NCBI GenBank assembly: GCA_000149265.1 | Contig: CH002915.1 | Span: forward strand, 196,133-260,132 | Length of the DNA: 64,000 nt | Direction of reading: 5' to 3' | Source: Ciona savignyi | Taxonomy: Eukaryota > Chordata > Ascidiacea > Phlebobranchia > Cionidae | Part shown: in pieces, positions 26,345 through 37,776 of the stretch | Layout: each line of letters opens with the position of its first letter | Position numbering within the stretch: the first letter of the stretch is position 1 | Position numbers and translations under genes: made by a program | Notes under the pieces: model-generated | Databases searched by the model: none | Told to the model about the DNA's origin: nothing | Seen by the model: the letters and a program-made list of their open reading frames with translations, nothing else

Positions 26345-28650
26345 AAAAGTTCTACAACTCAAAATCTTAAAATCAAAACTAGGTAGAGGTGAGGTAGCAT
26401 GATCTACCGTTTTTAAGGTGACCTGAACTATGCCAATTCTGATGTATTAAAAACGTGATATAGTCACACTATTATATAAATAATTACGATCAAGGCCTTC
26501 GAAAAAATATGATTTCTGGAACGTGGTTGGGAAAACTGATCGTAGCGGTCCATACTCGCTGTCACAGCCGGATAATTTCAATGATCTAAATGTGTTTGTT
26601 TTTTTAAAGAATATCGTGTCATCAATAAGAGCAGACTATAGCATCAATTTAAACACCGTTTGGTGCAGAATAACTCATAATCCATACTATGATTAAAGAA
26701 AAATAAATTTTAAAGATAACAAGAAAATTTGAAAAAAATAATTGCTCACAAGGGGCATTGAAATTGCTTTTTAGATAATTTTAAGGCAGTTTACAAGAAG
26801 TAGACGTACCCGACAATAAAAACGGTTATTGACATTTCATAGGAAATCTCGGGAATTTCGCCCGAGAGATCTGTGTTTCCTTGTAGTAACGTCATCATCG
26901 TAACGATTGTTGCAATTTTATTAGAAAAACTGTTTTGGTATAAATTGTAATTTGTCGTTGTAAATCTTTGTAAAATAAAAATATTTGGGGGCGAAAAAAT
27001 TAGTTTTAAGTAACGATTTTTGTTCGTGTATATACTTTATCAAGATAGTGGAGATGTGGAAAACTATATACAGGACCAAAGCATGATTTATAAAATAATT
27101 GATCTAACTAACATGGCAGTTCTTTTAAGGTGTTTAAAATTATACAACCCTTACCCTCTTTTTTGTCATTTTAACAAACAAAGAGACCGACAACTACTTA
27201 CCCCCATTTGTACAAACACCTCTGTATTGTTACCAATGTACATACACCTGCAAATGTGCAAGCAGGGCCCCTTAGCACAATATATATATTTTTTCACGTT
27301 TTATAAAATTTGTTTCTGCAAGTATATACGAATGGGTCCCTACATCCGGCCCGATGGTCTAGCGGTTAAGTGCGTCGCCTTTCAATCGAAAGGTTGCAGG
27401 TGCGAAACTGGTCGCTAGCTAGTCGGTTGTGTCCTTGGGCAAGGCACTTTACGGACATTGCCTGAACCCAGCGGATTAATGGGTTCTACCAAATTGAAGG
27501 AACGTGTCTATCATATACAACACACTGCAATAGCTCCGGTAACCCGACGATGGGCGCGAGGTGATCTGACGATTGCCCGTGTGATAACCCCCTAGGTTTT
27601 CCCATTCACGGGGATAAACATGAATATCCTATCCTATCCTCCTATCCCTGAGTTAACAAACCAAACTTGTTTACCAAGGTCGGAAAAGTAAAGCCAATAT
27701 TCTCGTTAGATTCGTGCGCGTCTAGACTAACCATATAACATTGTTGATTGTTTTCACCTGATCGTAACAGTTTTCGAGATAACACGGATGGTTGCCTATG
27801 TAACCAAATACGACATAATGTACAGTTCACATTTAATTCATTATGAAAAATGTTATTTATTTAAATTTAAAAATACGTTCAAGATATTTTTGCACGGACA
27901 AGACACTACTGTAATGCGTTTAATGAAACAACTTAAGCAATATGGGGAAATTCTCTATGTAATTCGAAAATGGACTAACAATGTCAAAATTTAATTAAAA
28001 TTTGGACAATTAGGCTGGTCTTTACGAAAATACAAAATAAAATGACAAAAAATAGTAAATTAGTGTTTTAAAATTTAAGAGAATTCCCCAAGATAAAACT
28101 CTATTTTTTATTTCGGTATGTGTAGGTTATGTTCGGTAACACACCCGAAAGTTTATTTTGATTTGAATACTTCTTTTAGACGATCTCGGACAAATTATCC
28201 CTGTTATACATTTGACGAATAACGTACCTCACCAAGTTGGCGAATTTCTCCAGTTCCCCAAAATTCAATGTTTTAAACATTTTTGGTAAGTAAACTAACG
28301 ACATTCAAAATAATTTAAATTTTTTCAATTATGTTAGGGACTATGATTCTTAAAATAAAATCCCGAAAAAAAGAGTAAACTAGGGTTTTATGATTGTAGG
28401 GAATTTTATTTGGGTAAAACCTTAAATTAGAGGTTTTTACCGTTTAAAGTTCCTCCAATGCTATTTAAGCTAATACCTTTTTAGAAATACACTAAAAAAC
28501 ACTAAAAAAAAAACATTAAAAGATGAAAAAAAAAGGCAACACTAAAAAAGAGGGAAACTGCCCATAAAAACTAAACAAACTAAATCTATACCTGCCACTT
28601 ACACTGATCTGAAACCCATAACTAACCCCATCTAACACTAAACATAATAC
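26345..28650 (+). repeat. dispersed repeat of at least 2.3 kb, copy 1 (interrupted by a SINE)
   Basis: Nearly identical to 61145-64000 in the same orientation, beginning around the GTGAGGTAGCATGATCTACC block and continuing through GCAGAATAACTCATAATCCA, the GGAAATCTCGGGAATTTCG segment and GGTCCCTGAGTTAAC. A SINE interrupts it at 27342-27649. ORFs in it are not preserved between the two copies (a 7-base insertion and a new stop in copy 2), so no protein is called. The flanks of the copies differ, which fits a mobile or dispersed repeat better than a regional duplication. Confidence 0.85.
27342..27649 (+). mobile_element. tRNA-derived SINE, full length, young
   Basis: Complete copy: head CCGGCCCGATGGTCTAGCGG, box B GGTTGCAGGTGCGAAACTGG, body, and tail ATCCTATCCTATCCTCCTAT. 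Copy 2 of the host repeat has the uninterrupted site at 62133/62134 (GGGTCCCTGAGTTAAC). TCCCT on both sides is a possible short target duplication, although it also resembles the tail repeat. Confidence 0.93.
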
Positions 28651-29029
28651 TCTAATCATTTTGATCTGCAGTTTCTATTTTTTACTTCAAGCTGATATAC
28701 ATTTTACAAACACAAATATTTTAATCACGATTTTATGCAATACGTTGGTAAAGTATTAAATAAAAAGCAAAAATAATAACGAGTTTTGTTTGCACAATTA
28801 ATTTTGAATACATTTTTGAATACAGTACAAGTGCGCCGAACACGCAGTCAACACTTGGATAATATAAATTGTGTAACACCGTAATCTAGTCCAGTAGTTC
28901 ATAACAAAACTAGGAGTTTTCCACATCATAAGCACGTGTTTTTGGAATCGGTTTACGCTGGGAAAAGAACCAAACTTCTTATAACTAAATTTAAAATCGG
29001 CAGAAACCGAAATGTTTTTACGTAAAGTG
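28651..29029. other. interval 3' of gene C, nothing recognised
   Basis: AT-rich sequence between the dispersed repeat and the last exon of gene C. It probably contains the 3' UTR of the more distal last exon, but no clear polyadenylation motif was assigned. Confidence 0.4.
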
Positions 29030-31290
29030 TTATATATTGTTCACACACCGCTTGTACCACTTGGAACCAATCATACAGATAGCTGGAAACACAGAAAATA
29101 TGACACATGCAAAAAGGGGTCCAAGAAGTCCAGCAAAACAAACAACTTAATTACTTGTAATCAACAATAAATAGCTTACATGCGTGCAATTTCAATCGTT
29201 TAAGATACGGCTATATTGCAGACTTGAAAGAACTGGTCGTTCACTTTGTCAAGCTCGAATTCGACATTTGTATAATAAAAATTCCTTTGCGTCCTCTTAG
29301 AGTTCTAAGAATTGTTCACACCGCTTGTAGCACCTGGAACCAATCATACAGATAGCTAGAAACATCGAAAATATGACGCTTGCATAAAGTGGTCCAAGAA
29401 GTCCTCTTAACCGAATGTCTGATTGATAAAGATTGTTAATTAACACTTTTAGGGTAATCCTAACCAGATAAGTTCTTTGTTCGATTTTAACCTTGACCAC
29501 ACGGTTATATAATTGTGAACGACACTTAATATATGTTGCCTATATAATATTTGTTTGCAACAGATGGTTTCTCTGCGTAAAATAAACCAAGTCCGGCCAA
29601 ATAGCTTGGTTGGTAGGTGCGTCACCCTTCAGCAAAAATAATAAGGATTCGAAACTGGTCGCCAGNNNNNNNNNNNNNNNNNNNNNNNNNNNNNNNNNNN
29701 NNNNNNNNNNNNNNNNNNNNNNNNNNNNNNNNNNNNNNNNNNNNNNNNNNNNNNNNNNNNNNNNNAAGGTAATCTAAAGATGTTAGGTATGAAAACAACA
29801 GTTGTGATATTCTTTTCACGGAAATTAAACATAAAATATTCCACCGAAGTTCTGCAACTAACCTTCACAGTTTGGTGACACAAGGGAGATATCTCCACAG
29901 TTGGCGCAGTAATCTGGTGCAACGCACAAGCCTGGTCCACAGTCTTGTTTGCATATCGCTGCAATGTTAATTAGATGTTGCGTAAGTTGGACAGTTGTTT
30001 TCAATTCAGCCATTTTTAGTGTGGTACATAACGTTTACACAACCTTAGATCGGATATTTGAAGGCTTGTCATGTATTTTTCCTTTGTAAGGAACCATTAT
30101 GGCACTGGGCAGTTTTCAGATTTGTGTGTCCACCTTTATCCCGATGGTGGGCGCCAGGTCATCTGACGATTGCCCATATGTTAACGCCCATTGCGTTTCA
30201 CCAATAACGGGAAAAGGATAAGATAGAATAGGTGAATTTATGTTTATCCACATAAATGGAAAACATAAAAATATTCTATTTAAGTACAACAATTTAAAGG
30301 CACTATACACCACACGCCAATTCTATAACGCTGTATAATTATTTACCTAGTTTGCCAAAATGAGCAATACTATATGGTTATAAACACCATTTGCTTTTAA
30401 CATTATAAAAATTAATTTTTTAATTTTTTTTAAATAAAATAGTGCAGTTTACCTTGATCACAGTTGGATCCAGTATAACCTTCCTGGCAGCCTTGTGAAC
30501 ATGCACCTGTTACAGGGTCACAGTCGTACTCACTTTTGACTGAAAATTTCGTGTTTTAAGCCCAACAAAATTAAGACATTGTATAAATACTGACTAAAGT
30601 TAATAAAAAATTACGTTCCAATATTGTAATGAGATCACCTCAAAAACATGTAATATTGCACGAGTTGATTAAGTCACTTATTCCTTATCGTCAAACCAAA
30701 TGCACTGCACTAAGGCAACAAGAACTAATACTTACTTTCTGATAGTGCCGTGTGACAATACCCACAAGCATTCATGCAGTCGTCACCCCATGAACCGCTG
30801 ATGCATGTATTTGGATTGTCGATATCTAAAATACATTTAAAAATAATGTCCTGTTCCCTACATGGACATAATAAAGCACCTTGAAGCAAAAGAAATAAAG
30901 AATAACACAAAGTCATTTAGATTTTTTAAGGCAACTCTATATTTCCTACTTATCTAGGCATCTTCACTACCTTATTCAAAATATAATCTGCAACAAGATA
31001 TAAATAACTACACAAAATCTCTACAATAAAAACAATAATTACCACAAGTAAGACATCCATGTAAAAGCGTTTTACAAAAAAAACGACAAAACATTTTACA
31101 AAAATGATACATTATACCAACAACAAGATATAAAAACTAATCACCTCCAAATAAAAAAAAATACTTACCACAAGTAGGAGGGCTTCTATCCCATGTTTGA
31201 TTAGACAAACAGTTTAACTCCAGGTTACCACTGAGCACCTTGTTAGTATCAATGCACTGGAACATGACTGATCCACCAACTGTAAAACTG
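29030..31290 (-). CDS. gene C: sushi/EGF-like membrane receptor, 3' part, with two alternative last exons
   Basis: Exons in transcription order: 31290-31169, 30825-30736, 30539-30453, 29958-29863, then either 29418-29297 or 29145-29030. The first is the second half of a sushi (CCP) domain (VGGSVMFQC ... LNC ... WDRSPPTC); it starts in phase 2, as split CCP exons usually do. The next two form an EGF-like module of the MEGF/SREC type (GSWGDDC, CDPVTGACSQGC, GYTGSNC). The fourth is cysteine-rich (QDCGPGLC, CANCGD). Each last exon encodes one transmembrane helix beginning GLLGPL, then a very short basic tail and a stop. Both start in the required phase. The N-terminal exons lie upstream and were not found; a 100-base gap lies between exon four and the last exons. 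Complement-receptor-like immune or recognition roles are inference. Confidence 0.8.
29590..29850 (+). mobile_element. degenerate tRNA-derived SINE containing an assembly gap
   Basis: The head-like GTCCGGCCAAATAGCTTGGT and GGATTCGAAACTGGTCGCCA end at the gap. After the gap come AAGGTAATCTAA and a TTTTCACGGAAATTAAACAT tail. The gap of 100 N (29666-29765) probably replaces only SINE body of unknown length. It lies in an intron of gene C. Confidence 0.65.
29666..29765. other. assembly gap (100 N)
   Basis: Exactly 100 undefined bases, a conventional gap size, so the true length is unknown. Confidence 0.98.
30120..30275. mobile_element. two SINE tail fragments in opposite orientation, intron of gene C
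   Basis: A + fragment with CCCGATGGTGGGCGCCAGGT and CATCTGACGATTGCCCATAT is followed directly by a - fragment with TTTATGTTTATCCACATAAA. Both are short and degenerate. Confidence 0.65.
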
Positions 31291-31308
31291 CTGCCAGGAG
31301 TTGTCTCC

Positions 31309-31990
31309 GGGGAGTTCCCCTAGATTTATCACCCACAATTTTGCTCCTGCGTATCTAGACCATGTTGTCTAACAAATGACAAAGCTTTATTACTATTTTA
31401 TTATTCCTTTTGGTAGATGTCGGGGCGTCATGCCATGCCTGTCACAATCATGATTTGAGAACAAAATCTTATTTTTTAGGTTATTTCCCTCGATACTATT
31501 TTTTATTTTTTCTAATTGTTAAATTAGTAGGTAATGCACTTACATTCCACCAAATTTGAATCAGATTGAAGCAACCGTTCAAGCGCTATGCCAAAAAATA
31601 GTTTTTTTAGAAAAAAATACCGTTTTGGTTATTAACGTCTCTGGGGAATTCCCCTAGATTTATCACCCACAATTTTGCTCCTGCGTATCTAGACCATGTT
31701 GTCTAACAAATGACAAAGCTTTATTACTATTTTATTCTTCCTTCTGGTAGATGTCGGGGCGTCATGCCATGCCTGTCACTATCATGATTTGAGAACAAAA
31801 TCTTATTTTTTAGGGTATTTTCCTGGGTAAATTTTTTATTTCTTCCAAGTGTTAAATCAGTATCTAACGCACTTACGTTTCACCAAATCTTATTCAAATT
31901 GGAGCAGCCGTTTAAGCGCTATGCCACAAAAAGCTAAATTTTTCATAAAAAATACCATTTTGGTTTTTAACTTCCCAGGGGAATTTACAG
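31309..31990 (-). repeat. tandem repeat of about 334 bp, two units, beside the sushi exon
   Basis: Inverted copies of the family at 12390-13380: GGGGAATTCCCC-type blocks at 31309, 31643 and 31976, a TCTAGACCATGTTGTCTAAC block, a GATGTCGGGGCGTCATGCCA block and a GCGCTATGCCA block. It begins within about 20 bp of the sushi exon of gene C, so the intron there is made of this repeat. Confidence 0.85.
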
Positions 31991-32189
31991 GCTAAAAGGG
32001 GAGGAAGTACTCTTGTAAACACGGCTAAAGCACGTGACACAGCCATGGAAATCAACGATACTTTCACCCAATTCCGTGGCACTGACACGCCACGGTTTGA
32101 CTTCATTGGGTTTTGCTGCAGCGAGAATTACAAACAAATGCGCGCCACGATAGAAGAATACGAAAAGGGATGGTTTTTGCTTTAGTTTT

Positions 32190-32270
32190 AGTTTATATTT
32201 AGTTATTTATTTTTTGCCCCAGTATTAAAAAATGGCAAACGAATCAAATCACTACACAGAAACAGGAACA
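32190..32270 (+). repeat. fragment of a dispersed repeat shared with 59827-60293
   Basis: TTTTTTGCCCCAGTATTAAA followed by an AATGGCAAACGAATCAAAT-like block and ACAGAAACAGGAAC matches the start of the insertion at 59827. No coding content was seen. Confidence 0.6.
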
Positions 32271-32294
32271 ATTTCTGATAGATTTATTTTATGT

Positions 32295-32940
32295 TCTTTT
32301 ACTGGCCTAAGTTTCGAACCAATAATGGACTGGTCACTAAAACCTCTTTTGTATAGAAATCGAAATATCTATCAATCGCATACCAGTTTGGCGAAATAAC
32401 AGTTTAAGAATTAGTTGATGATTTTATAGGGACAAGTTTCGAACCGATGATGGGCTTGTCATTGAAACTTTTTTTGTTTAGAAATTTTAATATATTAAAA
32501 ATCGGAATTTGTATCTTTCCCCTCAACCATTTGGCAGCACAAGAGCTCAAGGATTACTTTATGTTTGTTTAAACGAATTTTGTAACTATATTATGGGCTA
32601 GTAACTATAACCCTTTTTGTATAGAAATCAAATTATGTATCAATCGCGTTAACGATTCGGTAGCATAACAGTTTAAGGGTTACTTTATTTATTTTACTGG
32701 GCTTTGTTTCGAACTCATGATGGGTTAACCACTATAGCCTTTTTTGTAAAGGAATCGGTATATATGTATCGGTCGCGTTAACCATCCGGCAGGTTAACAG
32801 TTCAATGTTTTTTCAAGTTTATTTTACTGGGCCAAGTTTCAAACCCATTATGCTAGTCACTAACACCGTTTTTGTATAGAAATCGGTATTTTTACAAATC
32901 GCGTTAATTAATCGGCCACGCGCCTAGTCGGTGGCGGTTA
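32295..32940 (-). repeat. tandem array of a second SINE-like family (about 125-bp units, five copies)
   Basis: Five units carry CCAAGTTTCGAACC-like box B on the reverse strand, then a TAGTCACTNNAACC block, TTTTTGTATAGAAATCG, and CAATCGCGTTAACNATTCGG. The family matches the SINE at 60679-60795. Units start near 32300, 32430, 32550, 32690 and 32820. A tandem arrangement of a tRNA-like repeat is unusual. Confidence 0.7.
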
Positions 32941-34121
32941 ATTTTTTAAATGCTGTACAATGGTTATTGTAACAACATTAGGTATTGTGACGTCACACCA
33001 CATCTGCTACACAATATTCGCTGGTACATCAAAGAAAAATACATTTGCAATATTTATTTGAAGGTTATAAAGTACACATATTTGTCTATATTTACATACC
33101 GGTATGCATATTTATTTTAAACAATCCATTTTTAGAACACTGTGTTTCAAATGATATCCAAACACTTCTCTCTAAATATTAGCCTTGATACATACAAGCG
33201 CAATGGATTTTTTAGACAAATCATGTTTCGATTTTTTGGCCCTTTTTAATTTCTGTTTGTCAAGCATATATACACATAGACATACGTTAGATGGTCTCAT
33301 ATTTAATTGTGGTGCCAAATTTGAACGTTTTTCTTATTTGTCGCCAAAGTAAAGACGGTTAATCTTTTGATTGGAAAAATCTAAACAAGGGGAAAGGAGT
33401 CGAAAGAGTCAACTAGGAACTAAAATGAAGATTAGAGGGTGTTAGATAATTGTTAGGTCTTGCGATTGGTATTTTGGATAGGGTTAAAATTAGTTTTCTT
33501 ATTTGTGATGAGCAGTTTACCCTCTTCCTATCCCCTTTCCTCTCTCACTTTTTTTACCATTTCCCCTTATTTTAGTGTTGCTCGTTGTTTGGCTAGTTTA
33601 GTGGTAGCGAGCGAATCAGGATGTAGTACTAAGCGAATCAGGATGTAGTACTAAGCGCGGAGGGCAATACATAAACCATCCAAATTTGTTTCTGGGTACA
33701 TTTTCGTATGATCAAGACGCACATCGTAATTGGCTTTGATTCTCTGTCTTTAACCCTTTATAAACGAGATTCTTTTAGCGCGTTTTGACCGAGTCCGCTT
33801 TAGAATGCTCTAGCGCCTCGCGTGTTATAGTTAGGGCAAATTAAATGCATTATTCACACTGCAATAGCCATTGCGGCTAGAATGTGTGGCTAAAGGGTTA
33901 ACGTGGCAATTCATACACCGATTTCTACTTGAAAAACGGTCTTACTGACAAGTCCATCATTAATTCGAAACTTAGCTTAGTTTAAAAATAATCTTTATTG
34001 TCTAATACCCGCGAATTGGCATATAAAATTCTGTTAAATTTACGATTGAAGAACTATGTTAACAAAATCAATAATTCTCGTGAATTTCACATGAACCAAC
34101 CGGTTGATTGTTACATCACAG
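32941..34121. other. interval upstream of the annexin exons, nothing coding recognised
   Basis: Contains a pyrimidine-rich stretch (33515-33580), a 22-bp direct duplication (GCGAATCAGGATGTAGTACT twice, 33611-33655) and a degenerate copy of the second SINE family at about 33895-33990. I looked for earlier annexin repeats here and did not find any. Confidence 0.5.
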
Positions 34122-34956
34122 TTAACGGGGGAAACAATGAACGATTTCATCGAAGCTGAATTTCACGGAGACGCAGCTTCAGCCCTCAAGAGCTCCATCA
34201 AGTGTGCTTACTCGGTTCCCGGATTTTTCGCGGAGCGACTGCACAAGGCAATGGAAGGGATTGCAACTAACGACGAAGCGCTAATCAGGATTATAGTTAG
34301 TCGCTCTGAGGTATGTCTTAGACGGTCGTGTATTTAAATACTGTCAAACGTATTTTCTCATGTCATGTTACGGATTATACGAATACTACCCCATGATGGA
34401 AGTCTTTTTTTCAAATGGGTGAAGTTTCGAACCCAGGATGTTCTGGTCCCTAAAATCTTTTTTGTATGAGTTCTTATAAGCGAAAGCTTCTTCTACATTG
34501 CAGGTGAATTTTGGTTTAACAAAACTCATGGTTTAAAACACAAATTGCGCAAGAAAAAAAACTATTTCCTTCTTTCCGTAGTTTATTTTATTTTACATTT
34601 TACGTAGAATATACGCGCACGTGAAGGCTACGTGTAAAAGGGTAGTAATTGCTACCGTAAAAAAAATTCCTAAATAGTCGTAAATACCGAATTTTAACCG
34701 CTTGTTTTTCCAGTAACCTGGTTAAGATAACCTATCATAGCAATTACACCATTGTTTAAAACATGCCCGTTGAATTGGTTATTAATACAAAATCAACTTT
34801 ATTCCGTCACAGATCGATCTTGAAGACATAAAAACCGAATTTGAAGCAAGATATCATCGAAGTTTAGAATCGAAAATTAAGAGCCACATAAGTCGACAAT
34901 TCAAACCTCTTCTTCTAGCTTTGGTGTGGGGAAATGCTACCCAAAACGATAACTGA
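34122..34956 (+). CDS. annexin, last two exons only (end of repeat III and repeat IV)
   Basis: Exons 34122-34310 (after ATCACAG, ending GAG before GTATGT) and 34813-34956 (after CGTCACAG, ending TGA) join in frame to 110 residues plus stop. Annexin hallmarks in order are a linker with FIEAEFHGD, KCAYSVPGFFAERLHKAM, the LIRIIVSRSE helix, then IDLEDIKTEFEARYHRSL and a terminal LLLALVWG. Annexins normally have four such repeats, about 320 residues, binding phospholipid through calcium. Here the calcium loop GxGT is GIAT and the acidic partner region reads HISRQF instead of a DTSGDY-like stretch, so calcium binding by this repeat looks lost. Repeats I-II and most of III were not found upstream, where gene C lies on the other strand. 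It is either a partial duplicate (pseudogene) or a gene with very distant 5' exons. Confidence 0.75.
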
Positions 34957-35415
34957 CATGGATTTTATTTCCTGGCGACTTTTCTCAGACCACCTGCAAC
35001 ATTTTATCACCTTAACATTTAACCTTCTTCAGACATTTCGTAAAAAGATTACTGAAAGAGGACTCACATTTTATCTTGTACAACACAATTTATTTAAAAA
35101 CCAACACTTCTTCAGACATTTCTAAGAAAGATTAATGAAAAAAGGACTCGTCATTTAACATTCTACCACACAATGTCAAAAAGCAAAATGTCTTAAAAGA
35201 TTACTGAAAAATATGGATTATTTGATTCATATTGTATATATAGAGTTGCCAATATATGTTGAAATCCGGGATAGCTAAACTCAAGCGAGTATTGACACTA
35301 TACCGCGTGTCTACTGGCAAGGTATCTAAAATATTACGGTGTGTTATTTTTCAGAAACATGACTTTAGGTTTTCTTCAATATATTATGGTACTGCACGTA
35401 AGCAATTTTCCCCTT

Positions 35416-35421
35416 AATAAA
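35416..35421 (+). promoter_or_regulatory. possible polyadenylation signal for the annexin transcript
   Basis: First AATAAA downstream of the annexin stop codon, about 460 bases away, in a context followed by T-rich sequence. Weak evidence on its own. Confidence 0.3.
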
Positions 35422-35740
35422 GTTTATTGTAACCTTTCGAAGGGATGGCTGTTATCTAACATATTGCTTAACCGAGGATGACTTGACGCACACATACTGA
35501 TGCTAATCTCGTAGTGCAAAGATAATGTTAAATAAACGTTTCTCTTTCGCGCCAAAGTATGATTTAATTTTTAATTTTTAAATGGGCATTCGCTCATTTG
35601 GGTTGAAAAAATACCTTTGTGGAATATCTCCAACCATTTATTTTAGTGATAGTTTAATTATTTTATTTAAAAAAAAAATCATAGATTCACCTGTTTACAT
35701 ATTATACATGATCCAAAGTGCTACCGTACATGATCTACAT

Positions 35741-36188
35741 CAGCAGTTCCCAAACTGGTAGCCGCGAGACTTTGCCAGGGGCGCCGCAAAAGCATGTGGA
35801 AGTTGCTGCATTTATTATATTGTTTCCTCACAAAAAATACAGTACATGTGTTAGTTGGAGATGTATAAGCCTGGTGTGCAACCCCATACATAAAGTATTC
35901 GATTTACTTGTTAAAATCCATTGTTCGGTGTTAACTGCCACTATTTGCTAACTTACGTTGCATTGTTTTCGAATAATGGTTTGTCAAATAACTGCTTTGC
36001 ATTAATTGACTGTTCGTCACTTCAGTGAATAGTTTTAAAGAGTTTGAATAGTTATCCAAATGCGTGCTAGTGGATATATATGCAATATACAATATTTGCA
36101 GGTTGAAAATTTTGGCTTTATGAGGGAGCCGCAAGGTTTAATAAGTTTACAAAAGGCGCCGCCAACAACAAAAGTTTGGAAACGGCTG
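35741..36188. mobile_element. hAT-type MITE with perfect 8-bp target-site duplication
   Basis: 448-bp element with ends CAGCAGTTCCCAAACT and AGTTTGGAAACGGCTG (inverted, two mismatches). ATCTACAT is repeated exactly on both sides (35733-35740 and 36189-36196). Both the ends and the 8-bp duplication are typical of hAT transposons. GGCGCCGC occurs near both ends as a further inverted block. No transposase is encoded. Confidence 0.92.
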
Positions 36189-36196
36189 ATCTACAT

Positions 36197-36690
36197 ATTC
36201 GCCAATATCTCTGAAATTTCAAATCGACAACACAAACCCTTAAGGTTAGCCATGTTTTAAACGAATTGCAAAAATTAAAATAAAAACAGCATTAAAAAAA
36301 GGGAATGCACCATCATGTTACAAAAAGAAACCATAATTGCTATGCTAAAAAGAAACCACAATTGCTACGGAGCTATTTAAGTGTGCTATGTATGGCAGAC
36401 ACGTTCATTTAATTTAGTAGAACCCATTAATGAACTAGAAAGTGTCAACCACGTGTTTAACCACCACTATTTGTAAAACACATGTTGTATGCCAAATATT
36501 CATGCTACAGGGTCCCTAACCACAATTTGTATTTTATACACCGAGTAGGCCTATGTAGTTTGTTTCTGCAAGCATAAACGCATGGGTCCCATAGTTAACC
36601 AACCAAACCTATTTTCCACGTGCAGTTAAATAAAAGATAAACGTCTTAAATTTACGAACATTTCACCACAAATGTTTTAAATTAGGTTTC
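36197..36690. other. interval with a SINE scrap, otherwise nothing
   Basis: About 36375-36430 resembles the SINE body in reverse (GACACGTTCATTTAATTTAG, then AACCCATTAAT). The rest shows no gene or clear repeat. Confidence 0.4.
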
Positions 36691-37570
36691 TGTTCGAGCA
36701 CTGTAGTGAAATGAAGCTAAATTTCCAAAACAGCCCGATTTATTTTTTCATGGTTTCAGGAAATTCCCATGGGTTTAGTAGATAAGTTTCTGTTTTTAAG
36801 TGACTAATGTTATGTAACAATTCTTAAAGTTTTAATCCAATTTGTAGACTGCTTATTAAAGATGTCAGTGCGATATGGCATGCCTGTTACAATTGTAATT
36901 CAGGGACATATCTTCGTTTTCAAGGAAATTACCCTATGGAATTTTTGTTATTTTCTTTAGGTGTTAAATAAGTGACTAATTACTTACATTCCACCAAATC
37001 TAATTAAAATTGAAGCAGCCGTTTAAGCGCTATGCCCGAAAAAGCTAAAAAAATTAGAAAAAAAGACCGTTTAGGTTTTTAACGTATCAAGGGAATTCCC
37101 CTGGATTTATTACCCAAAATTTTAGTTTGTGCATATCTAGACCATGTAGTCTTACAAATGACAGAGTCTCATTGGGATTCCATTATCCCTTCTGTTAGAT
37201 GTCGGAGCCACAATCCATGCCTGTCACAATCTTGATTTAGAAACATATCTTCAATTTTAGGGTATTTCCCTAGGTAAATATTTTGTTTCTTCTAATTGGT
37301 AACGCAGTGGCTAACACGCTACTATTTTACCAAATCTGATCAAAATTGGAGCAGCCGTTCATGCGCTATGCCAAAAAATGTAATTTTTTTGAAAAAAAAT
37401 ACCGTTTTGGTTTTTCACCTCCCAGGGGAATTCCCCTACGTATATTACCCAAAATTTTGGTTTTTGTTGATCTAGATTCTAGACCATGTGGTCTAACAAA
37501 TGACTAAGTTTAATTGCGATTCCATTATCCCTTCTGGTATATGTCGGAGCCACAAGCCATGCCTGTCAAG
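36690..37570 (-). repeat. tandem repeat of about 334 bp, two to three units
   Basis: Inverted copies of the 12390-13380 family with GGGAATTCCCCT at 37091 and GGGGAATTCCCCTA at 37424 and a more diverged unit to the left. It ends in a GATGTCGGAGCCACAAGCC-like block near 37560. Confidence 0.82.
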
Positions 37571-37635
37571 CGTTTGACGAAAAAAAAAACGGACAAAAAC
37601 AATATGTGTCCCATTTTTTCAAATGGGACCCATAA

Positions 37636-37762
37636 CTAAGTTCAGGCAATGTCCGTTAAGTGCCTTGCCCAAGGACACAACCGACTCGCTAGCGACCAGT
37701 TTTGAATCTACAACCTTTCGGTTGGAAGGCGTAGCACTACACCGCAAGACTAACCGATTTTG
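37636..37762 (-). mobile_element. tRNA-derived SINE, head half
   Basis: GGCAATGTCCGTTAAGTGCC to the head end GCAAGACTAACCG; the tail half is missing. It directly precedes the presumed LTR of the gypsy element. Confidence 0.75.
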
Positions 37763-37776
37763 TATTTAAAAATGAC

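Noticed and set aside
27020..27418. 132-codon ORF partly matching an ORF at 61805-62098
   Set aside because: The similarity is due to the repeat copies; a 7-base insertion shifts the frame in copy 2, and the C-terminal part in copy 1 is SINE sequence.
27344..27420. possible true tRNA gene (tRNA-like head with box A and box B)
   Set aside because: The same head is attached to a SINE body and tail in dozens of copies, and no clean cloverleaf with an acceptor stem ends there.
27788..27994. 68-codon ORF
   Set aside because: A stop codon interrupts the same frame in the other copy (near 62290), so it is not conserved as coding.
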